Below are positions 6,304-12,608 of a stretch of DNA of 13,644 nucleotides, piece after piece. Location of the stretch: NCBI GenBank assembly GCA_900546215.1, contig URCD01000065.1:1-13644 (forward strand), written 5' to 3'. Below the pieces are notes generated by a model. That model had not been told where the DNA came from. It saw only the letters and a list, made by a program, of their open reading frames with translations, and did not search any database. Source of the DNA: an uncultured Eubacteriales bacterium. GTDB lineage: Bacteria > Bacillota > Clostridia > Lachnospirales > Anaerotignaceae. Position 1 is the stretch's first letter. Every line of letters starts with the position of its first letter. Both the position numbers and the translations under genes were made by a program.

Positions 6304-6816
6304 ATGGCAAAGGTTGAAGCAAAACAGGCCGTTGTTAACGAAATCAAAGAGAAACTTGACAAGGCTGTATCTATAGTACTTGTTGATGCAAGAGGACTTA
6401 CTGTAGCTGAGGATACAGAATTAAGAAAGCAGCTTAGAGAAGCGGGCGTTGATTATAAAGTGTACAAGAACACAATGATTAACTTCGCTGTTAAAGATAC
6501 TCAGTTTGAAGGAATTGCACAGTATCTTGAAGGCCCTACAGCAGTTGTTTTCGCATATGACGAAGCTACAAAGGGTGCAAGTATAGTTAAAAAGGTTTCA
6601 GAAACAGCTAAGAACCTTGAGTTCAAGGCAGGCGTTGTAGAAGGTATCGTTTATGACGCAGAAGGAATTAAGGCTATCGCTGATATTCCTTCAAGAGAGG
6701 TACTTCTCTCAAAATTACTTGGCAGCTTCAAGAGCCCAATCTCTTCTTTCGCAAGAGTTATCAGTCAGATTGCAGAAAAGAAGGGCGAAGGTGCAAGCGA
6801 GGCAGCAGCAGAATAA
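6304..6816 (+). CDS. rplJ: 50S ribosomal protein L10
   Basis: A 170-residue protein that anchors L7/L12 dimers to the ribosomal stalk base and, with L12, represses its own mRNA. The N-terminal rRNA-binding domain includes KLDKAVSIVLVDARGLTV (17-34) and the YKVYKNTMI segment (51-59); the C-terminal helix SSFARVISQIAEKKGE (146-161) is the L12-binding region, followed by an Ala/Glu tail. The ATG at 6304 is fixed by AAGGAGGTG 5 bases upstream; an in-frame GTG at 6247 has no ribosome site. It is controlled by the L10 leader just upstream and followed by rplL after 41 bases. Confidence 0.97.
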   Translation: MAKVEAKQAVVNEIKEKLDKAVSIVLVDARGLTVAEDTELRKQLREAGVDYKVYKNTMINFAVKDTQFEGIAQYLEGPTAVVFAYDEATKGASIVKKVSETAKNLEFKAGVVEGIVYDAEGIKAIADIPSREVLLSKLLGSFKSPISSFARVISQIAEKKGEGASEAAAE

Positions 6817-6857
6817 GAAATTCATTAATCGTTTAATATTATCGGAGGTGCTATAAA

Positions 6858-7232
6858 ATGGCAAAATTAACAATTGAAGAAATTCTCGCAGCTATTGATG
6901 AACTTACAGTTATCGAACTTAATGACCTTGTTAAGGCAGCAGAAGAAAAATACGGCGTATCCGCAGCAGCAGGCGTTGCAGTAGTAGCAGCAGGCCCCGC
7001 AGCAGGTGCAGCTGAAGAAAAGACAGAGTTCAATGTTGAACTTACAGAAATTGGCGCTGAAAAGATTAAAGTAATCAAGGTTGTTAGAGAAGTAACAGGT
7101 CTTGGTCTTAAAGAAGCTAAAGAGCTCGTAGACGGCGCTCCTAAGGTTCTTAAAGAGGCAGTTTCTAAAGAAGACGCTGAGGCTATGAAAGCTAAACTTG
7201 AAGAAGTTGGCGCAAAAGTAACACTTAAGTAA
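6858..7232 (+). CDS. rplL: 50S ribosomal protein L7/L12
   Basis: A 124-residue acidic stalk protein that recruits translation GTPases as dimers on L10. The N-terminal dimerisation helices (1-32) are followed by an Ala/Gly-rich hinge (about 34-55) and the C-terminal factor-binding domain with KIKVIKVVREVTGLGLKEAKELVDGAPK (69-96), ending VGAKVTLK. GGAGGTG lies 7 bases upstream of the ATG. It is the last gene of this operon: a strong terminator starts 10 bases after the stop, and rpoB, usually next, is absent. A promoter-like site internal to the operon was not seen. Confidence 0.97.
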   Translation: MAKLTIEEILAAIDELTVIELNDLVKAAEEKYGVSAAAGVAVVAAGPAAGAAEEKTEFNVELTEIGAEKIKVIKVVREVTGLGLKEAKELVDGAPKVLKEAVSKEDAEAMKAKLEEVGAKVTLK

Positions 7233-7242
7233 AACAATGATG

Positions 7243-7268
7243 GGCGGTCATATTTGACCGCCTTTTTT
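7243..7268 (+). terminator. Terminator of the rplJ-rplL operon
   Basis: GGCGGTCA (7243-7250), loop TATT, TGACCGCC (7255-7262), then TTTTTT. A perfect 8-bp GC-rich stem with a U-tract, 10 bases after the rplL stop. Confidence 0.95.
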
Positions 7269-7486
7269 AATTAGTTTTATTGCTCGTGGACAAATGTCTA
7301 TGAAATGTGTTATTTTTGTTAAATTTTTATAGTATGGTGTAATAAGGGAAACTATTTTTAAGTATTTTTTGGGTTTTATAAAATATTTTTATACTTTAAA
7401 AATATTGTTTGATAATGTTTGTTGCTTTTGGCTAAAATACAATGATTTTTGTTAGTGCAATATACTACGGAATAGCCAGGTGATTA
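7269..7486. other. AT-rich intergenic segment upstream of the serC promoter
   Basis: About 220 bases with no credible gene. It holds a perfect 9-base inverted repeat AATATTTTT/AAAAATATT (7382-7390 and 7398-7406) with no GC content, and a weak possible extended -10 promoter (TTGTTA at 7316-7321, TGTAAT at 7338-7343 preceded by TGG). The extreme AT content could aid promoter opening or protein binding. No tRNA or known riboswitch was recognised. Confidence 0.5.
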
Positions 7487-7488
7487 AC

Positions 7489-7518
7489 TTGACGAACTGA
7501 TAAAACCGTTGATATAAT
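7489..7518 (+). promoter_or_regulatory. Probable serC-serA operon promoter
   Basis: TTGACG (7489-7494), an 18-base spacer, TATAAT (7513-7518). Transcription would start near 7525, giving a leader of about 180 bases before serC. Confidence 0.7.
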
Positions 7519-7539
7519 TACGAAAAGCTTTAGTCGTAA

Positions 7540-7589
7540 ACGGCATTAAGTATATAAGCAGTAATATGTCCTTATAAACTTAATGGCGT
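7540..7589 (+). promoter_or_regulatory. Long hairpin in the serC leader
   Basis: A 19-position stem (7540-7558 with 7571-7589) with two mismatches (G-G and A-A) and a 12-base loop. It directly follows a smaller TACGA/TCGTA hairpin (7519-7538). Its left-arm sequence GGCATTAA (7542-7549) is also a perfect complement of TTAATGCC (7634-7641) in the downstream terminator, so it may serve as the switch partner. Confidence 0.6.
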
Positions 7590-7625
7590 ATATGAAAAAA
7601 AGGCTTAACGCTGAAAGCATTTTTT

Positions 7626-7650
7626 ACATGGCTTTAATGCCATGTTTTTT
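7626..7650 (+). terminator. Intrinsic terminator inside the serC leader (candidate attenuator)
   Basis: ACATGGC (7626-7632), loop TTTAAT, GCCATGT (7639-7645), T-run to 7650. It lies between the likely promoter and serC, 56 bases before the start codon, so it should set how much of the operon is transcribed. The pairing with 7542-7549 would remove it. Confidence 0.7.
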
Positions 7651-7705
7651 CTTTAATCCTACGCCGACAAAACTATATTATTATATTTTAAGGAGGCTTT
7701 TTTCA

Positions 7706-8788
7706 ATGGAAAGAGTTTATAATTTTTCTGCAGGACCATCTATGTTACCACTTGAAGTACTCGAAAAAGTGCAGAGGGATCTTGTCTGTTACGGAGATTC
7801 AGGTATGTCGGTAATGGAGATGAGTCATCGATCTAAGCCTTTTGAAAAGATAATACAAAGCGCAGAGGCAACACTCAGAGAACTTATGAAAATACCTGAT
7901 AATTATAAAGTGCTTTTTTTACAGGGCGGCGGCTCAACACAGTTCGCTATGATTCCTTTAAATCTTATGACTAAAAATAAGAAATGCGATATAGTTCTTA
8001 CCGGCCAGTGGGCTAAAAAGGCTAAATCAGAGGCTGCTCGTTATGGTAAGGTAAACGTTGTGGCGTCATCTGAGGATAAAGTTTTCAGCTATATACCTGA
8101 GCTTGATAAGAGCAAGTTTGACCCTGAAGCAGATTATTTTTATATTACATATAACAATACTATTTATGGTACAAGATATACAGAACTGCCTGATACTGGC
8201 AATGTACCTCTTGTTACCGATATTTCTTCAATTATACTTTCTGAGGAAATTGATGTCAGCAAATTTGGACTTTTGTTTGCAGGCGCTCAGAAAAACGTTG
8301 GCCCCGCTGGCGTTACAGTCGTAATTGTCCGTGAAGACATCATAGGCAATGCGATGGACATTACGCCGACTATGCTTGATTACAAAACACATGTCGATAA
8401 TGACTCGCTGTACAATACACCTCCCACATTTGCGATATATGTGGCTGGGCTTGTATTTGAATGGGTTAAAGAAAAAGGCGGAGTAAAGGCTGTTCAGGAA
8501 ATTAACGAGAAAAAGGCGTCAATCCTTTATGATTATCTTGACGCAAGCGATTTGTTTAACGGAACAGTTGTACCCAAGGACCGCTCCCTTATGAATGCGC
8601 CTTTTATTCTTCCTACAGAAGAGCTTAATGCGAAATTTATTAAAGAGGCGACAGCCGCCGGCTTTGTTAACCTTAAAGGACACAGGACTGTAGGAGGCAT
8701 GAGAGCAAGCATGTACAACGCAATGCCTGTTGAGGGCGTACAGAAGCTTGTTGATTTCATGAAGAAGTTTGAAATGGAAAATAAATAA
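7706..8788 (+). CDS. serC: Phosphoserine aminotransferase (3-phosphohydroxypyruvate transaminase)
   Basis: A 360-residue PLP enzyme converting 3-phosphohydroxypyruvate plus glutamate to phosphoserine, step two of serine synthesis. Family features run in order: YNFSAGPSMLP (5-15), MEMSHRS (37-43), GGGSTQF (74-80), the PLP lysine K196 in AGAQKNVGPAG, and GHRTVGGMRASMYNAM (335-350) near the end. Length is standard. The ATG at 7706 has AAGGAGGC 8 bases upstream and begins the conserved N-terminus. The frame stays open upstream to an ATG at 7583, but those 41 codons overlap the leader hairpins and lack a ribosome site. It is the first gene of serC-serA-DUF1015, with serA 16 bases downstream. Confidence 0.96.
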   Translation: MERVYNFSAGPSMLPLEVLEKVQRDLVCYGDSGMSVMEMSHRSKPFEKIIQSAEATLRELMKIPDNYKVLFLQGGGSTQFAMIPLNLMTKNKKCDIVLTGQWAKKAKSEAARYGKVNVVASSEDKVFSYIPELDKSKFDPEADYFYITYNNTIYGTRYTELPDTGNVPLVTDISSIILSEEIDVSKFGLLFAGAQKNVGPAGVTVVIVREDIIGNAMDITPTMLDYKTHVDNDSLYNTPPTFAIYVAGLVFEWVKEKGGVKAVQEINEKKASILYDYLDASDLFNGTVVPKDRSLMNAPFILPTEELNAKFIKEATAAGFVNLKGHRTVGGMRASMYNAMPVEGVQKLVDFMKKFEMENK

Positions 8789-8804
8789 TTGGAGGAAAAT
8801 ATAA

Positions 8805-9980
8805 ATGTATAACGTACTGACACTTAACTCTATTTCTGAAGTAGGTTTAAATAAACTCAATCCTAAAAAATATGTGGTTAGCAGCGATATGGTTAATCCT
8901 GACGGTATTATTTTAAGAAGCTTTGACATGCATGAGATGGAACTGCCTGAAGCGCTCGTTGGTGTGGCCAGAGCAGGTGCCGGAACAAACAATATTCCTA
9001 TTGATAAATGCTCAGAAAAGGGAATAGTTGTATTTAATACTCCTGGCGCTAATGCAAATGCTGTTAAGGAGCTTGTGCTTACAGGAATTTTCCTTTCATC
9101 AAGAAAAATTGTTGAAGGCATTGAATGGGCTAAGGGGCTTAAAGGCAAGGAAAATGTTGATAAGCTTGTTGAAAAGGGTAAGGGACAGTTTACAGGTCCT
9201 GAAATTATGGGTAAAAAGCTTGGCGTAATGGGGCTTGGAGCTATTGGCGTGCTTGTTGCCAACGCGGCTGTAAGCCTTGGCATGGAAGTTTACGGATACG
9301 ACCCTTTCCTTTCTGTTGATGCGGCTTGGAGCCTTTCAAGCGAAGTCAAGAGAGCGGGTACAAAGGAAGAGCTTGTAGCCGCTTGCGATTACATAACAAT
9401 TCACATTCCCCTTAATAACAGCACAAAGGGAATGTTCAATAAGGAGCTTTTTGATATTACAAAAAAAGGAGCAAGACTTCTTAACTTCGCAAGAGGAGGT
9501 CTTGTAAACACAGCCGACCTCAAGGAGGCTATTGATAACGGTACTATTACAGAATATATAACAGATTTCCCTGACGCAGATGTTATTGCCCTTGACAATG
9601 TAATCTGTATTCCACATCTTGGAGCTTCTACTCCTGAGAGCGAGGAAAATTGTGCTGAAATGGCAGCTATGGAACTTAAACAGTATCTTGAATACGGAAA
9701 TATCAAAAATTCAGTAAATTTCCCTGCGTGCAGCATTCCATACACAGGCAAGGCAAGACTGGCCATTCTTCACAGAAATATAAAAGGTATGGTAGGCGCA
9801 ATAGCAAACGCTATTTCAGATGAAGGCCTTAATATTGACAACATGGTTAATAACAGCAAGGGCGAATACGCCTACACTCTTGTTGACCTTGATACGTTTA
9901 ACGGAAAATGCAATGAAATTGCGGATATGCTTATGAAAGTAGAAGGCATTCTTAAGGTTAGAGTTGTAAAGGTAGCTTAA
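8805..9980 (+). CDS. serA: D-3-phosphoglycerate dehydrogenase
   Basis: A 391-residue NAD-dependent enzyme that oxidises 3-phosphoglycerate to 3-phosphohydroxypyruvate, the committed step of serine synthesis. The catalytic domain is split around a Rossmann domain with GLGAIG (143-148). R230 (NFARGGLV) and H271 (PHLGAST) are two members of the R-E-H catalytic set. The expected Glu segment (DVFExEP in most members) reads DFPDAD (254-259) with a shortened loop, which I believe is a lineage form. A C-terminal ACT-like domain (about 318-391) may mediate serine feedback. GGAGG lies 9-10 bases upstream of the ATG. It is tightly linked to serC and to the DUF1015 gene. Confidence 0.95.
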   Translation: MYNVLTLNSISEVGLNKLNPKKYVVSSDMVNPDGIILRSFDMHEMELPEALVGVARAGAGTNNIPIDKCSEKGIVVFNTPGANANAVKELVLTGIFLSSRKIVEGIEWAKGLKGKENVDKLVEKGKGQFTGPEIMGKKLGVMGLGAIGVLVANAAVSLGMEVYGYDPFLSVDAAWSLSSEVKRAGTKEELVAACDYITIHIPLNNSTKGMFNKELFDITKKGARLLNFARGGLVNTADLKEAIDNGTITEYITDFPDADVIALDNVICIPHLGASTPESEENCAEMAAMELKQYLEYGNIKNSVNFPACSIPYTGKARLAILHRNIKGMVGAIANAISDEGLNIDNMVNNSKGEYAYTLVDLDTFNGKCNEIADMLMKVEGILKVRVVKVA

Positions 9981-9995
9981 GAAAGGGCTGAGAAT

Positions 9996-11234
9996 ATGGC
10001 TGTAATAAGACAGTTTAAGGCTGTAAGGCCAACACCTGCTATGGCTGAAAAAGTAGCGGCGCTTCCGTATGATGTGGTGAACAGTGAGGAAGCACGAGAT
10101 ATGACGGCTGGAAAACCCTATTCCTTCCTGCATGTAGATAAAGCGGAAATAGACCTCCCTGTCGGAATTGATATCTATTCTCCTGAGGTTTACGCTAAAG
10201 CAAAGGAGAATCTCGACAATCTGATAGCGAACGGAATTCTCATTCAGGACGATAAGCCTAAGCTGTATATATATGAACTGACAATGGAAGGCAGAAGCCA
10301 GACGGGGCTTGTGGCCTGCACATCAATTGATGAGTACATAAATGGGATAATAAAAAAGCATGAGCTTACAAGAGAGGATAAAGAACAGGACAGGATTCGT
10401 CATGTCGATATTTGTAACGCAAACACAGGCCCTATTTTTCTCGCATACCGTACAGTTGATAAAATATCTGAGATAATTAATAAAATTAAGAAAAATCTTC
10501 CTATATATGACTTTACGGCTGAGGACGGTATAAAACATAGAGCGTGGGTTATAGATAATGAAGACGATATAAACAATCTTGTGGAGCTTTTTAAGGATGT
10601 GCCTAGCCTTTATATTGCGGACGGGCACCATAGAAATGCTTCTGCCGCTAAGGTTGGGTTAAAGAGAAGAATTGAGAAGCCGGATTATACGGGCGATGAG
10701 GAGTTTAATTACTATCTCTCCGTTATATTCCCATCTGACCAGTTGAAAATATTGGATTACAACCGTGTTGTCAGAGACCTCAACGGGATGAGCGATGAGG
10801 AATTTATTACAAAGCTTTCAGAAAAATTTGATATTAAAAATGTCTCTGGGCGTGCTAAGCCGGAAAAACAATACGACTTTGGAATGTATTTAAATAAAAA
10901 ATGGTATATGCTGACAGCAAAAAGCTCAATTATAACTGAGGATGCTGTAAAAGGACTTGACGTTTCGATTTTGCAGGACAATGTGCTTATACCGCTGCTT
11001 GGTATTGGAGATATAAGGACGGATAAAAGAATTGATTTTGTCGGAGGAATAAGAGGACTTGGAGAGCTTGAAAAAAGAGTTGACAGCGGCGAAATGAAGG
11101 TAGCCTTTGCTATGTATCCAACTTCTATAGAGCAGCTCATGACAATTGCAGACGAGGACAAAATCATGCCTCCGAAGTCTACATGGTTTGAACCAAAATT
11201 AAGAAGCGGGCTGTTTATACATTCATTAGAGTAA
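9996..11234 (+). CDS. DUF1015-family protein in the serine operon
   Basis: A 412-residue soluble protein of a family without an assigned role (DUF1015). Conserved blocks seen are RPTPAMAEKVAALPYDVVN (11-29), KHELTREDKEQDR (121-133), DGHHRNASA (209-217), and the C-terminal MPPKSTWFEPKLRSGL (391-406). No signal peptide or membrane span is present. DGHHR resembles the motif of the ParB/sulfiredoxin-like fold, which includes known L-serine kinases such as archaeal SerK and SbnI; this likeness is my inference. The ATG at 9996 has AAAGGG 8 bases upstream and 15 bases separate it from serA, so it is the third gene of the operon. A role with phosphoserine or serine is suggested by context, because no serB is seen. 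Confidence 0.88.
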   Translation: MAVIRQFKAVRPTPAMAEKVAALPYDVVNSEEARDMTAGKPYSFLHVDKAEIDLPVGIDIYSPEVYAKAKENLDNLIANGILIQDDKPKLYIYELTMEGRSQTGLVACTSIDEYINGIIKKHELTREDKEQDRIRHVDICNANTGPIFLAYRTVDKISEIINKIKKNLPIYDFTAEDGIKHRAWVIDNEDDINNLVELFKDVPSLYIADGHHRNASAAKVGLKRRIEKPDYTGDEEFNYYLSVIFPSDQLKILDYNRVVRDLNGMSDEEFITKLSEKFDIKNVSGRAKPEKQYDFGMYLNKKWYMLTAKSSIITEDAVKGLDVSILQDNVLIPLLGIGDIRTDKRIDFVGGIRGLGELEKRVDSGEMKVAFAMYPTSIEQLMTIADEDKIMPPKSTWFEPKLRSGLFIHSLE

Positions 11235-11258
11235 AAAGTATATAAGAAACAAATAATA

Positions 11259-11289
11259 GTGGTGTGCCTAATCTGGCACATCACTTTTT
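11259..11289 (+). terminator. Terminator after the serC-serA-DUF1015 operon
   Basis: GTGGTGTGCC (11259-11268) pairs with GGCACATCAC (11275-11284) with one G-U pair, loop TAATCT, then five T's. It sits only 16 bases before the start of the next small gene, so it may also attenuate that gene. Confidence 0.85.
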
Positions 11290-11305
11290 GTTAGGAGGGA
11301 ATAAA

Positions 11306-11473
11306 ATGGGCAGATTTGTAAACGGTATGATTGCCGGAAGTGTAGCTGCTGCGGCTGGAGCATATTATCTTTCAAAAAATAAAGAAAAAGGCCGACATAT
11401 GATAAATGAAGGCCGTGAAGTTCTTGATAAGGCAGAAAACTGCCTTGACAAAGCAGAACAAAAAATGTTTTAG
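11306..11473 (+). CDS. Small YtxH-like single-span membrane protein
   Basis: A 55-residue protein. Residues about 6-22 form a short Gly/Ala-rich membrane helix (MIAGSVAAAAGAYYLS), followed by a charged helical tail (KNKEKGRHMINEGREVLDKAENCLDKAEQ). This layout resembles the N-terminal part of YtxH-family proteins, which are small membrane-associated stress or envelope proteins; the match is by shape only and no function is assigned. The ATG at 11306 has AGGAGGGA 6 bases upstream, a strong site that supports real expression, and an in-frame ATG at 11264 lies within the preceding terminator stem. The gene lies between two terminators, with no clear promoter of its own. Confidence 0.7.
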   Translation: MGRFVNGMIAGSVAAAAGAYYLSKNKEKGRHMINEGREVLDKAENCLDKAEQKMF

Positions 11474-11480
11474 TTTTTTT

Positions 11481-11507
11481 CGGCGGGCATATGCCCGCCG
11501 TTTTTTT
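11481..11507 (+). terminator. Strong terminator after the YtxH-like gene
   Basis: CGGCGGGC (11481-11488), loop ATAT, GCCCGCCG (11493-11500), then seven T's. The almost all-GC stem predicts very efficient termination. A run of T's also precedes it, so the reverse strand carries only an A-tract and it is mainly rightward. Confidence 0.95.
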
Positions 11508-11529
11508 ATGGTTTTTTGTTGAAAGCAGT

Positions 11530-11558
11530 TTGAAGCTGGTATAAACTGTATATATACT
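11530..11558 (+). promoter_or_regulatory. Likely promoter of the stalk-domain protein gene
   Basis: TTGAAG (11530-11535), a 17-base spacer, TATACT (11553-11558), 33 bases before the GTG start and just after a strong terminator, so a promoter is needed here. Confidence 0.55.
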
Positions 11559-11590
11559 TGACTGTTTCTGCTTAAATAGGAGGGAAAATC

Positions 11591-12508
11591 GTGAGAAAAT
11601 TTGTTTTAGTATTATTAACTGTAGTCCTAACCTTTACGAACACCCTTACGTCATTTGCCGATACCAGTGAAGAAAATATGATAGCTGTAGAGTTTGAGGA
11701 AATACCGGCGACAGTCCGCATAATAAAAGAAACACATATGATAGGGTGCAGGTGTGTGCCCTTGATGAATATATCTGTGGAGGAAATGGAGGCCGGAGCC
11801 CTAAAGGATGGAATGGAGCTTTCCATATCGGTGGAGGCTATGAAATTTGATGACTATTATATTAAGTATGCCGACGGAGATTTGGACTTTGATGACAAAA
11901 TTAAAGACGGCAGGATTATATTGGAAATAAATAACGCCTCAACGAAAAAATCAGCATTAGCCTTAGCAGATGCCGAAATTTATATTTTGAGTACAATTGC
12001 TGCCGGAGAATATGATATTATACTGACGCTGACAGATAGTGAAAGCGGAATGATAATTGAAGAAAAAACCGCTGAGAAATGCTTAGCGCTTTATAATTAC
12101 CCGAGCAAAGAGAGGCAGGTTACGCCCATATCTGTAAAGTCCGGCGAGAGCTGCATAAGAACTGAGGAGCAAATAATTGAGCTGTCCTCGCCGATCTATA
12201 TTTCTGAAAATGGGGTGTTGATGGCTCCGCTGGAGGGAATGGCAAAGTCTGTTTTTGCCAACACTGTAATGGAAGAAGGGCAGAACTCGGCCTCAGTGAT
12301 TTTTGGCCAGAGAGTGGCACGGTTTGAAGCTGATACGTATATGGTGCAGATAAACGGCTATGATATAGCGATGAATAACAAAGTGAAAATGGCAGACGAT
12401 ATTCTGTTTGCACCTGTCAGGGATTTTTATGGATTGGTAGTCGGGGTGTCCGAAATAGTATGGAACGATACTGACAAAACTGCTGAAATAAAAGTAATAA
12501 AGAAGTAG
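11591..12508 (+). CDS. Secreted protein with copper-amine-oxidase N-terminal-like stalk domain
   Basis: A 305-residue exported protein of unknown function. A signal peptide (RK, hydrophobic run, SFA-D) should be cleaved after A23. Residues about 25-180 are rich in beta-type segments with no recognised family. Residues about 200-303 resemble the repeat domain named for the copper amine oxidase N-terminus, common in secreted Clostridial proteins: two units of a (V/L)xAP-L/VR...-type block, at NGVLMAPLEGMAKSV and DILFAPVRDFYGLVVG, separated by VQINGYDIAMNNKVKM and ending WNDTDKTAEIKVI. No amine oxidase catalytic domain is present, so copper chemistry is not implied. The GTG start at 11591 is fixed by AGGAGGG 6 bases upstream and the signal peptide. 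It stands between its own promoter and gltX. Confidence 0.75.
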   Translation: MRKFVLVLLTVVLTFTNTLTSFADTSEENMIAVEFEEIPATVRIIKETHMIGCRCVPLMNISVEEMEAGALKDGMELSISVEAMKFDDYYIKYADGDLDFDDKIKDGRIILEINNASTKKSALALADAEIYILSTIAAGEYDIILTLTDSESGMIIEEKTAEKCLALYNYPSKERQVTPISVKSGESCIRTEEQIIELSSPIYISENGVLMAPLEGMAKSVFANTVMEEGQNSASVIFGQRVARFEADTYMVQINGYDIAMNNKVKMADDILFAPVRDFYGLVVGVSEIVWNDTDKTAEIKVIKK

Positions 12509-12608
12509 AATGCAATTTTTATGGTGCGCCTTGCCTTGTTTTTCCTTTACTTTTTTGCTGTCAGAGTTTAATATAAATAAGATGACAATATTTTTTGGAG
12601 GGAACAAA

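Noticed and set aside
7382..7406. AT-only inverted repeat AATATTTTT/AAAAATATT as a terminator or origin element
   Set aside because: It has no GC stem, lies in generally AT-rich DNA, and shows no DnaA-box cluster; probably compositional.
7583..7705. N-terminal extension of serC or a leader peptide from ATG 7583
   Set aside because: The frame is open into serC, but it starts inside the hairpin arm, has no ribosome site and runs through the terminator; SerC homologues start at 7706. A leader peptide is not excluded but lacks a stop before serC.
7519..7705. T-box (tRNA-Ser) riboswitch before serC
   Set aside because: The conserved T-box antiterminator sequence and specifier-loop pattern were not found by eye.
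8519..9283. Long reverse-strand open frame of 254 codons opposite serC/serA
   Set aside because: It lies across the certain serC and serA genes, has low-complexity Ser/Pro/Leu content and no family match, so it is an antisense shadow.
12509..12608. Promoter or terminator in the gap before gltX
   Set aside because: TATAAA at 12572-12577 has no properly spaced -35, and no stem with a T-run could be found.
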